Assembly (NCBI GenBank): GCA_002914805.1
Contig: JXTB01000403.1
Location: forward strand, 151,234 to 215,233
From: Parasponia andersonii
Lineage: Eukaryota > Streptophyta > Magnoliopsida > Rosales > Cannabaceae
Direction: 5' to 3'
Length of the DNA stretch: 64,000 nucleotides
Part shown: piece after piece, positions 35,091 to 48,140 of the stretch
Layout: each line of letters begins with the position of its first letter
Position numbering within the stretch: the stretch's first letter is position 1
Position numbers and translations under genes: made by a program
Notes under the pieces: generated by a model
Told to the model about the DNA's origin: nothing
The model's database searches: none
What the model saw: only the letters and a program-made list of their open reading frames with translations

Positions 35091-36263
35091 TATTATGTGT
35101 AAGTCATATGTAATTACTTCAATTACTGAATAAAGAGTTCAATTTTGGCACAGATCAAAATGCCTATCACGTCAATTTTCCAATATTTTACCAATCAATT
35201 TGTTACCCACGGGAATCTGATTCTCAATACACCTAACAAAGGCTTTTTTCGTGTAGTAAATCTACTGAGATAATTTTATGTGCTAAAAACCGTATTATGG
35301 GTATAATATTGTGCTATAAAACACTTGCCAATAACTCGAGAATACGTACGAAGGGGAATAAGCTGTGCAATAAATGTTTGCCAGCTACCCACCCGTTCAC
35401 ATAATAGGGAAGAATAGCACAATAAAAAGCTGTGTGATAGATATAATCACTAGTACTAACCCTCTATACGATTCGTCGAAAAATAGATAAAAACTAATCG
35501 AAGGCATAACCGAGGTTAACTTGGTGGAAGTAGACCCCCTTAGGGTTAGGGTCTATACGTTAAAAACAATCCCAGATAGATTACTTAAAGAAATATATAA
35601 AAAAAAATGAGGCCCTTCGAACACAAAAACATAAATCGAGGCCAATTATTATTTATTAATACTTAACTTACAAAACATATGATTGGCGAGAACCCAAACC
35701 CTGACAACCTTACTTTTTGAGAAAGGGTTTGGGACGAACTCGGAGGGACACATCAGAATGATAATGCACTGTCTACTCTCGGTAAGAGCCAAGCCCAAGC
35801 CTTTCCTTCAGTAACGATGGATCCAAGCAAGAATCGACCAACCTCTGAAGCTGGTCTCTGGCACAATTCCATTTGGTATCAGAAAAGTCCAACCATACGC
35901 GTGGATTAAATTTTTTTAAGAGAAGTCATGAGAGTAGTTATATATCCTCGGCACTGGGTGAACCGGAACTCAAGTCTCGACTTTTGAAGTTAATCTTATC
36001 AATCATAGCGTGGATATGATTTACTAATAATTCAAAATCATATACAATTTTGCCAGACCTAGAGGTTGGTTGAACCGTCAACAAAGGAATGACATCATAT
36101 ATGCTATTCAACTCTGACCAAAAATATAAGCAACAGAAAGAGGAAGACAAAATAAGGATAAGCAACATATAACAATTTTATTACATAAACAAATTGTTAC
36201 AATAAAGGTTAGCTTTATACTATATAGCTAGTATTTTACAAATATACAGAGGAGCAAGTGCCC
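35091..36263 (+). other. Noncoding 3' region of the Tat element
   Basis: No coding signal was found on either strand between the integrase end and the end of the antisense gene. Confidence 0.5.
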
Positions 36264-39260
36264 CTAATTACTTCCAATAGGGGTAGGGATGCTAGGATCA
36301 ACACTCAAATCAATTTCAATAGGGGGTGAGGCATCAGGCTTAGACTCATCACTGGATAGAATAACCATACTCGGTTCAACACCAGTTAAAGTTCCTAGAG
36401 TAAGCTGACCCTTAGAAACATCTGTGGCTCACTCTGACAGACCAGAGGCAGTTATTACCTCTTTGTCGACTAAGGAAAATGTCAAGGGCCCACCATTCTT
36501 TTCGTCGAGCATCCTCAATATATCAATAGGGTACACGATATTAATTTCATCTCTAAACTATTGCATGTATTACCCAACGGAGTAATGGTCCCTCTCGACA
36601 CCTTTATGCTCATCAAAATGGTCTTGTGTTACCACCTCTGTGTGGCCCTCGAATTATCTATTTTCCTAACTAGACCCATAGCTCTCTATAAAAAAGATGT
36701 CCACTTGCCTCTGATACCCTATCTTCAATTTCTTCGCATCCACCAACCTATCTTTTAGTACCGCAAAACTCAGCTCTACTTAACACTGTGACAAATTAAC
36801 CAAAAGACCATTAATGTCAGCTATGTCTTTGTTGTGTTTATGGGTCAGCTCCACATGAGTTTTCAACAATTTACAATACTCTAAGTGGAGATGACTGGTT
36901 ACCTCACTAGATCGGTCGAGCTTGTGCTGCAAGGAGTAGGCCTTCAACTTGGCTTTTGCCTTGGCCTTCTTTTCCTCTTTAGCCTCATCAACAGCTCTGT
37001 CACGGGCAATAAAGGCGAGCCCATCTCAAGCACAGCACTCTGCAGCTCCTATTCTTTAAGATTCACCTGAGTCTAAGCTAGGCTAGTGAGCTCAGCCTGA
37101 GAACACAGACCTAGAACCTTTGCCTCGAGGGATCTAATCTTCCCTTCTGCCTCAGCCAACTTTGTGACCAGCTCTTCATGCTTGATCCTTTGAGTGCTCA
37201 GGGCATGAACCACCATGGTGCTGACCTTGACGTCCTACAGGCTTCGATATAATTCGAAGTCTGCCTTTAGTGTGGTGAATGAGACTTTGCTTTGCTTCGC
37301 TACCGCATTATTTGCATTCAACAACCGAGTCAGCTCCTCAATGTGAGATAAGTAAAAAGATCGAGCAGCGATCAACTACAAAAAAAAAGTCAGGTTTGTA
37401 ACATTTAAGGACATAGAGACATCAACAGAATGATCGAAACCTATGCAATACTACAGCTAGTAACGAGATCCACATACTTTAAAATAAATGCCTCCAGCTC
37501 GAATTTCGCGGTTGGATCCTCTCTCTGGGCACATTTTGCATCTGTGGAACATGACTTCTCCTCCCCAATGACGAGGACCCCTTTCCCTTCCACCAAAGAT
37601 ACCCTAGTAGTGCCTATCAACATTCCTAGAGTTAGCGAGATGGGGGGCAAGAGAAGGTGGTGTATCATCAGTAATAGAAGCCTTCATAGCCACCGCTAGT
37701 ATGTCACCGGTGATAGAAGCCTCCGAGGCCATTGTTGCCTCAATAACCTCAGTAATTGCCTCTGAAGAGGGTCTGCCTAGTTGTGATTTTTCAGTTTTGT
37801 CTTGATCAGTGCGTTTGGAAAGACTATTGCGCATAGACCTCCTCTTCCTCATGACTGTCAAGGTAGCGCCGTCGTCGCTGTCCGAATACAAGGTGGGTTT
37901 ACCCCTCTTTACTATAGGACTCCCCTCCACTGCGGCTAGGCCCTTATCATGACCCCTCTTCAGCGGGACCAGTGGAGGAGAAAATAGACGGGACTTAAGT
38001 TTGCGGGCTTCGCCACTGAGCTCTACAATCTCCCCGTGGGAGCAAGCAGAACCAAACTCGACCTTCGGCCCAGAACTAGAAACAAGGGTAACGACTATAG
38101 CAGAACCCCTAAGCATGCTCGAGGATGCCTTTCTGTCGTATTTGATCACTATGTTCAGACCTACCTGCTTGTGAAGGAGACACAGTATCCGCATTATCCC
38201 TAGATATGAACAGTCCTTCCAGTTCGTCATCCGAGTCTGTAACATGGCCACCAGTCCCTTGCTCTCTGATCTCATCCTCAAAAAACATGACCAGATGTTG
38301 TCTGGCTAGAGCTTTAGCCCACGGGTGGTGGACGGTAATACTCTCTTTGGCCGAGGAAGGGTCTATCAAAGGATCAGCATTTGAACCAATAAGGTGCAAC
38401 CTTTAAAATATATATATATATATATAGTAAATAAAAATAATAACAATGAAGCCCTACCTTTGATCTTTTTGGGAGTTGCAACCTCATCACCGCGAAGCCT
38501 AGCGCACTCCCTATTCATGAGCCCTATGACCTCTCTGAGCTCATGGCTAGTAAATGCAACTAGGTTATTAGGTTGTGCCATCTGATGACTAACTAGAGCA
38601 AGACGGTTTATTCATCCTGACAGAACCGATTCAACGCCAAAGTGTCGAGCCTACTCCAGAGGTGTTTGGTGATAATCCACGTGTCCAGTGGGAAGAGAAG
38701 GAGCGAATCTATCCTTGGCATCATGTTCATCACCTAGGGGCTCAGAATAACCTAAATGTGGCAGTAGTCACCAGATGACCCGAAAATGACGACCCCTTCA
38801 TGTTCTTGGAGCTGGCCCACTGACGGTCGTGGCCCACTGGGGCATGCACAGACCCTAAAACACTTATTGTGGGTAAAATATGATGGGATCTAGAAACGCT
38901 CCTCATTCACCCATGGAGAGCACCACACTCCTCCTAGAGTATACAACTTGGAGTGGGAGTCTCATTGCTTGTCTGACCTAGGCAAACCTCAGAAAGTGGG
39001 ATGCCTCGGGAGTGGCTGGACGTAGAGAGATGGGTAGGAGCTCTTTTTGGAGATGAAGGTAAGTATGTAAGTATAAAAGACCACCTCAAGGTCAATATGC
39101 ATGTTCAACAATACCAACAGTACTAAAAGCCCCATCAGAATTATGATTCCGTTGGCATTGAGCTGCATAGGATGAATCCTTGTCAAAGAGAAAAATTGAT
39201 GAATGAGGCAGGGGGAAGAGAAAACCACAGCCATTCAAGATGCTTCATTCCCAAGATGAT
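36264..39260 (-). pseudogene. Antisense gene of the first Tat element, coiled-coil protein, decayed
   Basis: Reads opposite to the retroelement. The N-terminal part, from 39260, gives IHPMQLNANGIIILMGLL in the open piece 38989-39234, similar to a segment of the second copy (VPFQLTPNTYRYMVGLYI) and to gypsy-type transposon domain Transposase_28. MAQPNNLVAFTSHELREVIG starts at 38581. A donor (AAAG/GTAGGG, near 38456) and acceptor (TTTTAAAG/GTTGC, near 38403) bound an intron. After basic, Ser-rich text (38281-37604) and a second intron (donor GTATGT near 37484, acceptor TTTGTAG near 37379) comes a coiled coil (LIAARSFYLSHIEELTRLLN, KLAEAEGKIRSLEAKV). The last codons PTPIGSN end at a TAG at 36264-36266. 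Many stops and frame slips. The function is unknown. Confidence 0.7.
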
Positions 39261-39551
39261 GAAACCCTCGAGAGATGATGGATGCAAATACTAGTCAAAA
39301 GGAACCTCAACTCTTTGAAAAGTAATCCTACCAAGGAAGAAGAGCTGCCTCCTCAGTGAATATACCTCAAAATCTAGAATAGTGTGAGCTTTTGACTCTG
39401 GTTTAAGGCTATTTTGGTGAATGCAATTGAGAAGATAAAGGCTTTGAAGAAGAGATTATGAAACCCTAATATTTGGGAACGCATGAGATTTTGATAGAGA
39501 AAGCAAGTGCACCTAGAAAATTTTGGTAAAGTGAAATAAGAGCAAGTGCGG

Positions 39552-39559
39552 TTTTTATA
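39552..39559 (-). promoter_or_regulatory. TATA box of the first antisense gene
   Basis: The minus strand reads TATAAAAA, followed by a pyrimidine-rich leader with CTAATATTTG and CCTAA-type sequence, as in plant promoters. It lies inside the retroelement, not in the LTR. Confidence 0.55.
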
Positions 39560-39770
39560 GCATAGGAGTGGAAAAGACATTTCTCTAAAGGAATAGTACG
39601 AGGAAAATTTATAAAATATAAAAGTTTTAAAAATTTGACAATTCGAGGCATAGGAAAACATGCAACTACATTGGCAACTGGCATACAATGATGGATTTAA
39701 GCCACGATTTTCCCTTCATATTAATGGGCCAAAGGCATTATTTCCCCATTTTGATAGCCACTAGTCCATC

Positions 39771-39790
39771 AAAAAGGAAAATAGGGGCAG
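39771..39790 (+). other. Polypurine tract of the first Tat element
   Basis: AAAAAGGAAAATAGGGGCAG directly before the 3' LTR. Confidence 0.75.
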
Positions 39791-40245
39791 TTATGGGACC
39801 TATTTCTGTGATGCTTATCACGTGGTCTAAGAGATAGCAAAGTAAAATGATATAATGGATGAATTCAATACGGACTCTCAAGGATATTACTTAGACGATA
39901 CGTGAGTCCACATGACGCAATATAGGCTTGCTAAATCTACGAAGGTTAGTACTAAGTCCCATTTGAGATCTACATCAGACGGACCCTCAAAAGGGTCAGC
40001 CGAATCTAAGCCGCCCCAAACATGAGATCTGGAGCTCTCGAAACCTTATAGTTCTCCATCCTCACAAGTGACATTCAACTCCAGACTCAAACAGAGTATT
40101 TAATGCTCTATCATAGTCACCATGTACATTAGGTGAACTACCTTACTTGCAGGTAGCCACCCTTGACTCCCTCTCCAAAATCAAGAATAGAGTTAAATCG
40201 AACCAAAGAGAACACATAGACAGTTAATAGAAGAACGCACCAACA
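39791..40245 (+). repeat. 3' LTR of the first Tat element (455 bp)
   Basis: It starts TTATGGGACCTATTTC after the purine tract and ends GCACCAACA. It lacks the internal block present in the 5' LTR, with a direct join of ACTACCTTA to CTTGCAGGTAGCC near 40144. Confidence 0.85.
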
Positions 40246-41007
40246 ATGTATATGTCTGTGTGTGGTACTACAATACTTGGTGCAGTACTTAATAGATAAA
40301 GAAGTGCAAATTATGTCAAGGCTAGCTGATATGGTACTGTGTATATATATATATATACATATATGTATATCTAAAAGAGTGGTTCCCTGATATAATTTCA
40401 GGGAAGTATGCATATGTGTATCACAATATTTGCATTGTTATAGTGTTGTGTTATCTGGTTTTCACCTTCACACGTGTGTTTTGACATTTAGCTTTAAAGG
40501 AAAAATGAAAATATTAGTTACACATATTAGCTCCTTGCCCCTTAAATGTTGTGATCATTGATGCTATTAAATAATATGATGTTTATATATACTACTATAT
40601 AGCTAGCCGAGTCAATATGTGCGTCTCAATTAATATTGAGATGTGGCGTTCAACGTACTTGAGCTGTGCAATTCGCTAAGAAGATTAAAGGCCATTAACA
40701 AGCTAAAGCTTTTATATGCAATACGATCGATATATGTCTCATCAGTGATATTGTACATACCTAATTATGAACTTCAATTTAATTCTCAAAGATGCCAAAA
40801 ACTAGGTCCAAGTGTCTGTGTGTGTGTAAATTTACATTAATTGCCAGTAGTATGTAGCTTATGGATAATTTTTCTTTATAGAACTAGGCAAAGTGTGAAA
40901 ATCAGATTTGTCAAGAGAAACGAAAAAACTAGTAAATTAAAGAGGAATGCTTGTAGAAACTAGACCTAAATTATGGTTAGTTACTTTCATAATAATAATG
41001 ATAACAT

Positions 41008-41039
<32 letters not shown>

Positions 41040-41103
41040 CGATTAACATCATATGATTGTGTGGTCACTGGTCAGAGTTAATTATTAGCAGCAGCTAGCT
41101 TAT

Positions 41104-41145
<42 letters not shown>

Positions 41146-43516
41146 TAAAGAGAACTTGCCTATAGCTATTGCCTAGTCCTATCTTTAGTTATAAAAAGTT
41201 TAGTACGTAGTTAACTGATAATTGGTACTTATTAAGCCAACTTGTTCGAATCAATTTAAAAATGAAATTGTTCGGGAAAGTTAGTACGATATATAATTTA
41301 ATTACGCCGCTTTAGGTATACCGTTAATTCCAACTAATATTAGCTAACATGGAATCTACTTGCAAGTTTTTAGTTCAAACTTAAACGAAAACCATGATAT
41401 CATTCTACTTATTTTTGCTAATTGCTAGGCAGGTTCATGTGTGGGGTTTAATTAATTTATTGCAGATGATCTAGGAATAGTACTGAGAATATAAACACAA
41501 ACTGGCGGGAATGCCATCTATGTGTACAAACAAATAGTAGTACTGTCGAATAAGAGGATTAAATATTGGGAATTAATTAATTTTAGGAAAATTGTACTTT
41601 AGTGATAAAATTATAGATTAGGTCCATATGTACCAATATACGCAATTCCTGAACCTTTTTCCATAGTCTTATCATGCTTTGCACTTTAGGCATCTGATTC
41701 TAGGTTTATATATTCTTGGACGCATACTTCTGAAAAGACTCCAAGGGGCACGCGTAATCGCCTTTTCAACTTGGAAAGAGTTAGTAAAGAAAAGAATATA
41801 CCATTTCATTTTCAAGTATGCATACCACTTGGCCAATGGAAGCTAATGCTTGCCTAGCTATAAATGGAAGTAAAAACCCTTCTTCTCCAACCATTTTGTT
41901 TTATTGCAATACATACTACATCATTTCCTTATATTATTACATTGGCGTAATCAGTGGCGAATTAATTAGTCATCAGTGCAAAGAGTAAATATTGTGGGCA
42001 TATATGCGCAGTGTATATGCGTGTGTGTATATATACATGATACATATAATTAGCTAGGTCAAGCTTTTTATAATAATAAGAAATAAGATAGATCGCATGC
42101 CATGAATCTACTCTACAGTAGTATAGCCTTTGGTTAATTAACTAAAGTCAATACTGTTGAGGGGAAATTAAGTAAAATAAAAGATAGAATAAGACTAAAG
42201 AATGTTATAGCAAAATGAAGAAATTTTGGGCCCATTTTAACAAAACATTTTAGTGTACATATCATGTATATCAAATATAAAATATAATATACTAAGTATT
42301 AAGCCTAATATACTTAATATATAAACTAAAATTAGTATATCGATAGATATACCATGTGTAAAAATAATACATATACTCGAACATTTAGCTTTAAAAACGA
42401 AAAAAAAAAAAAACCGCAATTAACAAAAAGAAAAAAAAAAAAAAAAAAAATTAAGAAAAAGGAAAAATAAAAAAAAAACACACACAAAAATTTCACAACA
42501 CTTTTTTTAAAAAAAATACTTTACTTATTCTCATTGAAGATATGATTCACTAGATAATATATAGGTGCATGGTGTTTGGTTGAGAATAATGAAATTGGAA
42601 TATAGTACATAACAAGAGTAGTAATATAATATAATTGGAAAATAAAAATGATATTCTATTGTTTAGTTGAAATTCAGAATCAGTAAGTAAGTAGTGGAAC
42701 AATAAGTAGTAGAACAAGATGAAATAATAGATATTTAATTGACAAAAATACCTAATATTTTTAGATATTTTAGTAGGGAAAAAAACACTGACGTTTTCTT
42801 TTAAAATTTTAACTTTGGATAGAAACCTTATTCCTAGGTAATAGAAATTGGAATAACAAATGGAATTATGTTTCCAAATGAAATTTGATGAGTCCTTAAT
42901 TTCTTAAAAATTTAAAGAAAAATTATGGAATGGGATATTCCTAGGTAATAGAAATTGGAATAACAAATGGAATTATGTTTCCAAATGAAATTTGATGAGT
43001 CCTTAATTTCTTAAAAATTTAAAGAAAAATTATGGAATGGGATATTTTAGAAATAACCATTCCATTCTAAACCTTATCTGTCAGGCAAAAAATGCCAATA
43101 ATATTTGGTATTTTTGTTGCAATTTAACTACAAATGTTTATTTATTTATTTAAATAAAATCTCATTGAATAATTGGCTAGACAAGTTAGAACAATAAATA
43201 AATAAATAAGACACATCTCCCTATTTTCTCTTTTCCATTCTCATATCTCATATTGATATATTTGGACTCTATTAAAATATATCACAATTTAGAATTAATG
43301 ATACAAAAATACCTGAAATTTTGGTTTTCTACAAAAACAAACTTTAACTTTAACTTTTTTTAGATCAATACCTTAAAATTTTAAATTTTTGTAATTATAT
43401 ACCCCTCCCTAATATGACAACTTAAGTAATTTGAGTAATAAAAAGACCATTGTACCATTTTAAAATTATTTTTAATTAGTTTTTCTTATTTTAAAAACAA
43501 AGTTTGAAACATGAAC
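40246..43516. other. AT-rich intergenic stretch with simple repeats
   Basis: No gene seen. (AT)n runs at 41008-41035 and 41110-41142, A-rich runs at 42397-42480, and the duplication at 42831-43044. Confidence 0.55.
42831..43044. repeat. Perfect 107-base tandem duplication
   Basis: The sequence from TTCCTAGGTAATAGAAATTG to GGAATGGGATA occurs twice, starting at 42831 and at 42938, with no difference seen. It is either very recent or an assembly artefact. Confidence 0.9.
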
Positions 43517-43519
43517 AAA
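43517..43519. repeat. Target site duplication AAA, left
   Basis: Matches 45119-45121; weak by itself because the sequence is A-rich. Confidence 0.65.
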
Positions 43520-45118
43520 CACTACAAGAAAACAAATATATAGCGATGATATTTTGATATCATCGCTATAGTTTTGGCAGCTAAAAGTAGTATCACATCT
43601 CATGCCAAAAATTATACTATAGACTTTATAGAGACGACATATAAGGTTTATTTAATAAATTTTATTTCAAATATAAAAAAATAAAACTAAAAATTAATAA
43701 TAAATTTAACCTACAACGATGACTTTTATCATCGTTATAGGTTTTGAATAAAATTTTGAACGATAATGTCTACCGCTCTAAAGTCTAAAAAATTTAATAA
43801 ATTATTCTATTTTGCCTATAACGACGACTTTTACTGTCGCTATAGGTTTCAAATGAAATTTTGAGCGACAATGTTTATTGCACTCAATTTCGAAATTTAA
43901 ATGAAACAATATTTTTTTGGATATAGCGATGATTTTTACTATCTATAGCGACGACAAATATATAAACATTGTAAAGTAAAAACTCAAAAAAAAATTTCTT
44001 CTTTTGTCCTCTTATTCATTTACTCACTCTCTCCAAACTCTATACTCTCTCATCTTTTCTATCCGTTTTGTAGTCCTTCTCATCTCTCACTCTAAAATAA
44101 TATATAAAGGCACCAATCTAGTAGGTATTTTTTTTACCTATAGATAAGTATCATTTTGGTCAACTAAAATTTATCATGCACATCTTTTTATAGAAAAAAA
44201 TAAAAGAGAGAAATAGCATTAATGATGCATGTCTTTTCATGAACATTATTATAGTCATTGGATCACCGTTAGATGATGATCCAAAGGCTAAAAAATTACT
44301 TATACATAGGTATAAAAAAATACCTACTGGATTGGCAACCTATATATATATATATATGTATATTTAGTTTTTTTCTTGTGTATTTATGTAAATCGTTTGT
44401 TATAAATACTAATTTTTCGTTTCCTTGATTAATTGTTAGTCAAGTTTGTATTATTGTAGATTTCAAGTTTTTTCTTCATTAGAGAGGTAAGTTTTTCTAA
44501 ATTCTAATGTAGTTCAACTGAGTTTTTAAAGTGAGGATTAATTTTTTTTGGTATTTATATGAATATGTGGATTTTGTGGAGCATTATTGACTTGAGGTTG
44601 AATATATTTTTTGTAAAATATATGTTTTGGTTTATGAAATTTATTAATATTTTGATTTTAGAGTATGGAATATGTTTGTGTAAGAGTAGTAGTTTTAATT
44701 TTGACTTTGATTTAGAGTTTTTTATATTGATTTTAATTCTTGTGGGTATAATTTTATTGTTTATCTTCTAAAAGTAATTATTTAAGAATTAATTTTGATT
44801 AATTAAACTAATTGTAATTTTTTTAAAATCTGTGGCATCAATAACGACAACATTTGTCGTGGTTATAGGTATTAATTTATATATATTTTTTCAAAAAAAA
44901 TATATATCTATGATAACGACATTTTATTATCACTATAGATCATATATAGCGGCAACAAAATACGTCATCATTATAGGAGGTTTATACTAACTGACCTATA
45001 ATGACAACTAAATTGCGATGAATTTATTTTTACTATAGACCTGTAGCGATGACAAGTCAATGACGACAATCTCATCTATAGCGATGATATCATCACTATA
45101 AATCATTTTCTTATAGTG
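43520..45118. mobile_element. Non-autonomous CACTA element (1599 bp)
   Basis: Left end CACTACAAGAAAAC; right end on the opposite strand CACTATAAGAAAAT. Flanking bases are AAA on both sides (43517-43519, 45119-45121). Subterminal units such as TAGCGATGATATTTTGATAT and CATCGCTATAG form hairpins. There is no transposase; a pyrimidine-rich leader (about 43990-44095) may be the remains of a parent gene promoter. A MITE is nested inside. Confidence 0.9.
44113..44335. mobile_element. MITE nested in the CACTA derivative
   Basis: Terminal inverted repeats of about 37 bases: CCAATCTAGTAGGTATTTTT at the left and CCAATCCAGTAGGTATTTTT at the right (opposite strand), both followed by TACCTAT. The interior has GATGATGATCC-type sequence near 44270. 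A related copy is at 56353-56520. Superfamily and target duplication are unclear. Confidence 0.78.
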
Positions 45119-45121
45119 AAA
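45119..45121. repeat. Target site duplication AAA, right
   Basis: Matches 43517-43519. Confidence 0.65.
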
Positions 45122-47895
45122 ATCAAATCCTAATAAATAACAAATAATCAAACCCTAAATGAGAAATAAACTCTACCCTATTCCTCTAATCTCAGCCGCC
45201 CATTCAAGCCACCACCACTACTTTCACCTCACCATCGGCTGCAGCTTCACATCACGATCATCATCACCTCCAACCACTACCACCACCACCACAAACCCAA
45301 CCATAACCATTACCTATAAATACACAAAACCTCATACATTTAAAACCTTGAGCCATTATAATCTGTGAAAGTGAAAGATCAGTTACTTTCATAGTATTAC
45401 AAAACATAATAGACCCACGTGTCAATTAGCGATGAGCGATAAGGGTGGGAAAGATAATGAATTTAGTATTCCTCTTACAATATAAAATCTGTTTTACACA
45501 TCAAATCATGTGAAATTCAAAAAATTACGCGCATAGTAAAATATCATAATTGGAGACACGATTCAGAAACATTTGCCGTACGAACTTACATTGCTATATT
45601 TTTACCCTAATGCAACAGAACCGATCAAACACATTAAGACAATAAAGCCCCAAAGCAACAAAAGAGGTAAAAGATGGACAGTGAGCTAAAGAGGGAAGGT
45701 ACATGTACCTAAAAGAAATTAAATGACTGCCTGCAGCGGCTACATCTAAGCACATGGCTCCAGATATTTTTAGTAGTTCATACCCTCTCGGCTCTCTTCT
45801 GCGCCAATATTATTTGATTTTATATATACTTATCACGTATACAATACGTTTATACATACACCAAATTTTTAGCTATAGGTAGGGTTCTTTTTTGGTAGCT
45901 GTAAATTTGTTCGGAGTAATTAATTACTTTCTCTTCTGTTTTTTTATTTATTTATTTATTTTTTTTTTTTGCGCTTCCGACGCGAGAGCTATCTTTGGCT
46001 TAGCTACTCATAGAACGGTAGAAAATTAGTACACAGGTCAGTTTCTCATTTCTGGAGTTGGTGCCGTACTTTTCCGTCGTCTTCTAATTCGTATTGGTTA
46101 AAAATAAAATAAATGGCAGTATATCTTTAATTTACAGCCCTTAAGTGTGTTTGATTTGTAATTAAAATTTTCACCTCGATCGAGTTCCATTCTTACTAGT
46201 CGATCAAGATTCTCATACTTAGATTATACGTACTATTTATCGATCTGAATTATGGTTTGCTACTAATTACTTGAAATAACAAAAATCCATCTTCATAAAT
46301 ATAAAGCAAATTTCTTAGCATGGATAAGTACCCAAGTAAAGCTAGCTTCAAACCACCAATAATTGATATTAGGTTATAATTTAGATTGTGATGTGGGATG
46401 CTAAAGTTGGACTACCTTTAATTTCTTTTAACAGAGTTTGGTTCAAGATCACCTTTGTATTGACATAGCTAATCGTGTCGTATATAATATTTTCAAATGT
46501 TCATAAAATTGTCCCCACTGGGTCTGGTCACTTCCTCAATAGCAGGAGTGTTTACATAATTGTGTTTTCTGAAATTTTGAAAAAAAAATAAAACAGAAAA
46601 AAAAACAGTTGATGTTCTTCCATAGATGTTTTGTTTGGTACTTCTTAGTGTTGTGCTTCCATTTCAAGATAGATGTCACTTAGCTAAGTTTAGTTTTGTA
46701 GCACGCGCGTGCTGGACTAAGCTCCTTTGTGTACATGCAAAACTAAATGAATGCAATAAATCATTCAATTTATCAACTAATTTGCCAATTATATCAATAA
46801 AGATTAAAAAAATTGGGTAATGCTCTATATTTTAACAAATTATCTAAAAAAATAACTCGACAAATGTTCCAATATATAACAACTTGACAGTGTTTATTGA
46901 ATTTTTTTTTCTTAATCCACTCGTTACCTACGACCTATGATGCCACATCGTTTAAATTATTTTGTCAAAATAATTACTTATAATGATGTTTAGTATTTTC
47001 CTTAAAATTAGCATTAACATGAAATTTGTAATAATTCCAATAAAAGAATATCGAATATACACTCTCCTGATCTACTTATGAATTTACTTTTAGGCTCATA
47101 GTACGTGGGAGAAAAAAAAAGGGACCTTAAATAAAACTTTCGATTCTCCATTAATAAGTTCACTTGAAAAAATCAATATATTTCCCTCCTTATGTCAAGC
47201 ATGTGTAGGCTAACATTTTTTAATCTGGATCAAATTAAATTTATGCCTGCCCACGTGGAGAAGGTAGACGGCTTGCCACTTCTTCACAAATGACCCCTTC
47301 AAACCTTTTTCTTTTCCCCTATATATTACTAGTTTTTCTGTCCTAGAATTTGAAATAGGAGGTTAATAACACTGGATATCAGATGTTAATGTGACTAAAC
47401 ATGATAAAAATAAGTCCGAGAAGATAACTTCACTTAAATAAGTGTTTTCAAGGGATTCCATGCATAATACATCTCATTAAACAAGACTATAGGACCAATT
47501 AATCTAGATATTTGCTTAATAATTAGGATTAAGTGAATGGAAATCAGTTACTAATTAATTTATGATCATCTGTTTTCACGATGTGGGTGAAGTATGATTG
47601 TGGGGTTACAAACCTTAGAAAAGGGTGCTGAGAAAGTGAAACCACACATGTCTTAATAGTGGAACTAGGGGGAAAAAGAATAAGTACCGATAGAAATAAA
47701 CCACAAAAAAGCTGTTAGATATCATTATCAAAGCCTTCAAAAGGAGTGGGTGCATAGGGAGAGGTGGCTATTGAGACTCACCTCTCTGTCAACTATGGCT
47801 CTAATCATAAGTAGTTGCTCACTCTTCTTACTATATGGACTAAAGAAAAGTAAATTAATAATCCTCTGAGTGTGAGCTTTTAAACAATAAATTAT

Positions 47896-47900
<5 letters not shown>
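45122..47900. other. Intergenic AT-rich stretch upstream of the TCP gene
   Basis: No supported gene. It may hold distal regulatory sequence of the TCP gene; nothing specific was recognised. Confidence 0.5.

Positions 47901-47939
<39 letters not shown>
47901..47939. repeat. (AG)n microsatellite upstream of the TCP gene
   Basis: About 19 AG units close to the likely transcription start. GA repeats of this kind are known sites for plant BPC/GAGA-binding proteins; regulation here is inferred. Confidence 0.9.
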
Positions 47940-47942
<3 letters not shown>

Positions 47943-48140
47943 GAACGGGACTAGATTACTAGAATAGTTTGGTTACAGAGAAAGAATGACTTGGTATGAG
48001 TTTTAGGTTTGTGAGTTGTAACTTGATTTAATTTTTTTTGTTGTTATATTGTGGTTTGTCGGGCTCCAAAAATTTATAGTCCCCTCTGTGACAACCTCTG
48101 CCATCCTTTGCAGAAGCATCAAAAGCTCTCACAGGACAAG

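Larger units (their letters stand above)
28708..40245 (+). mobile_element. Ty3/gypsy Tat-type retrotransposon with antisense gene, decayed
   Basis: Related LTRs at 28708-29730 and 39791-40245 enclose about 10 kb. On the plus strand the interior gives gag, a DGG-type protease, RT (YIDDM), RNase H, a second RNase H and integrase, the layout of the Tat branch (Tat/Ogre/Athila relatives). About 4.7 kb between integrase and 3' LTR holds a spliced gene on the opposite strand, as known for some Tat elements (for example Grande). Stops are dense, most TGG to TAG. Flanks are ATATA and ATGTA, a weak candidate target duplication with one mismatch. Confidence 0.9.

Noticed and set aside
39374..39688. 104-residue and overlapping 72-residue minus-strand frames
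   Set aside because: They cover the presumed promoter and leader of the antisense gene; composition looks noncoding.
44559..44771. 70-residue hydrophobic frame
   Set aside because: Low-complexity T-rich sequence inside the non-autonomous CACTA element; no start context or family resemblance.
45156..45368. 69-residue frame with Thr and His runs
   Set aside because: Simple ACC/CAC repeat composition, no family match, and no promoter seen.
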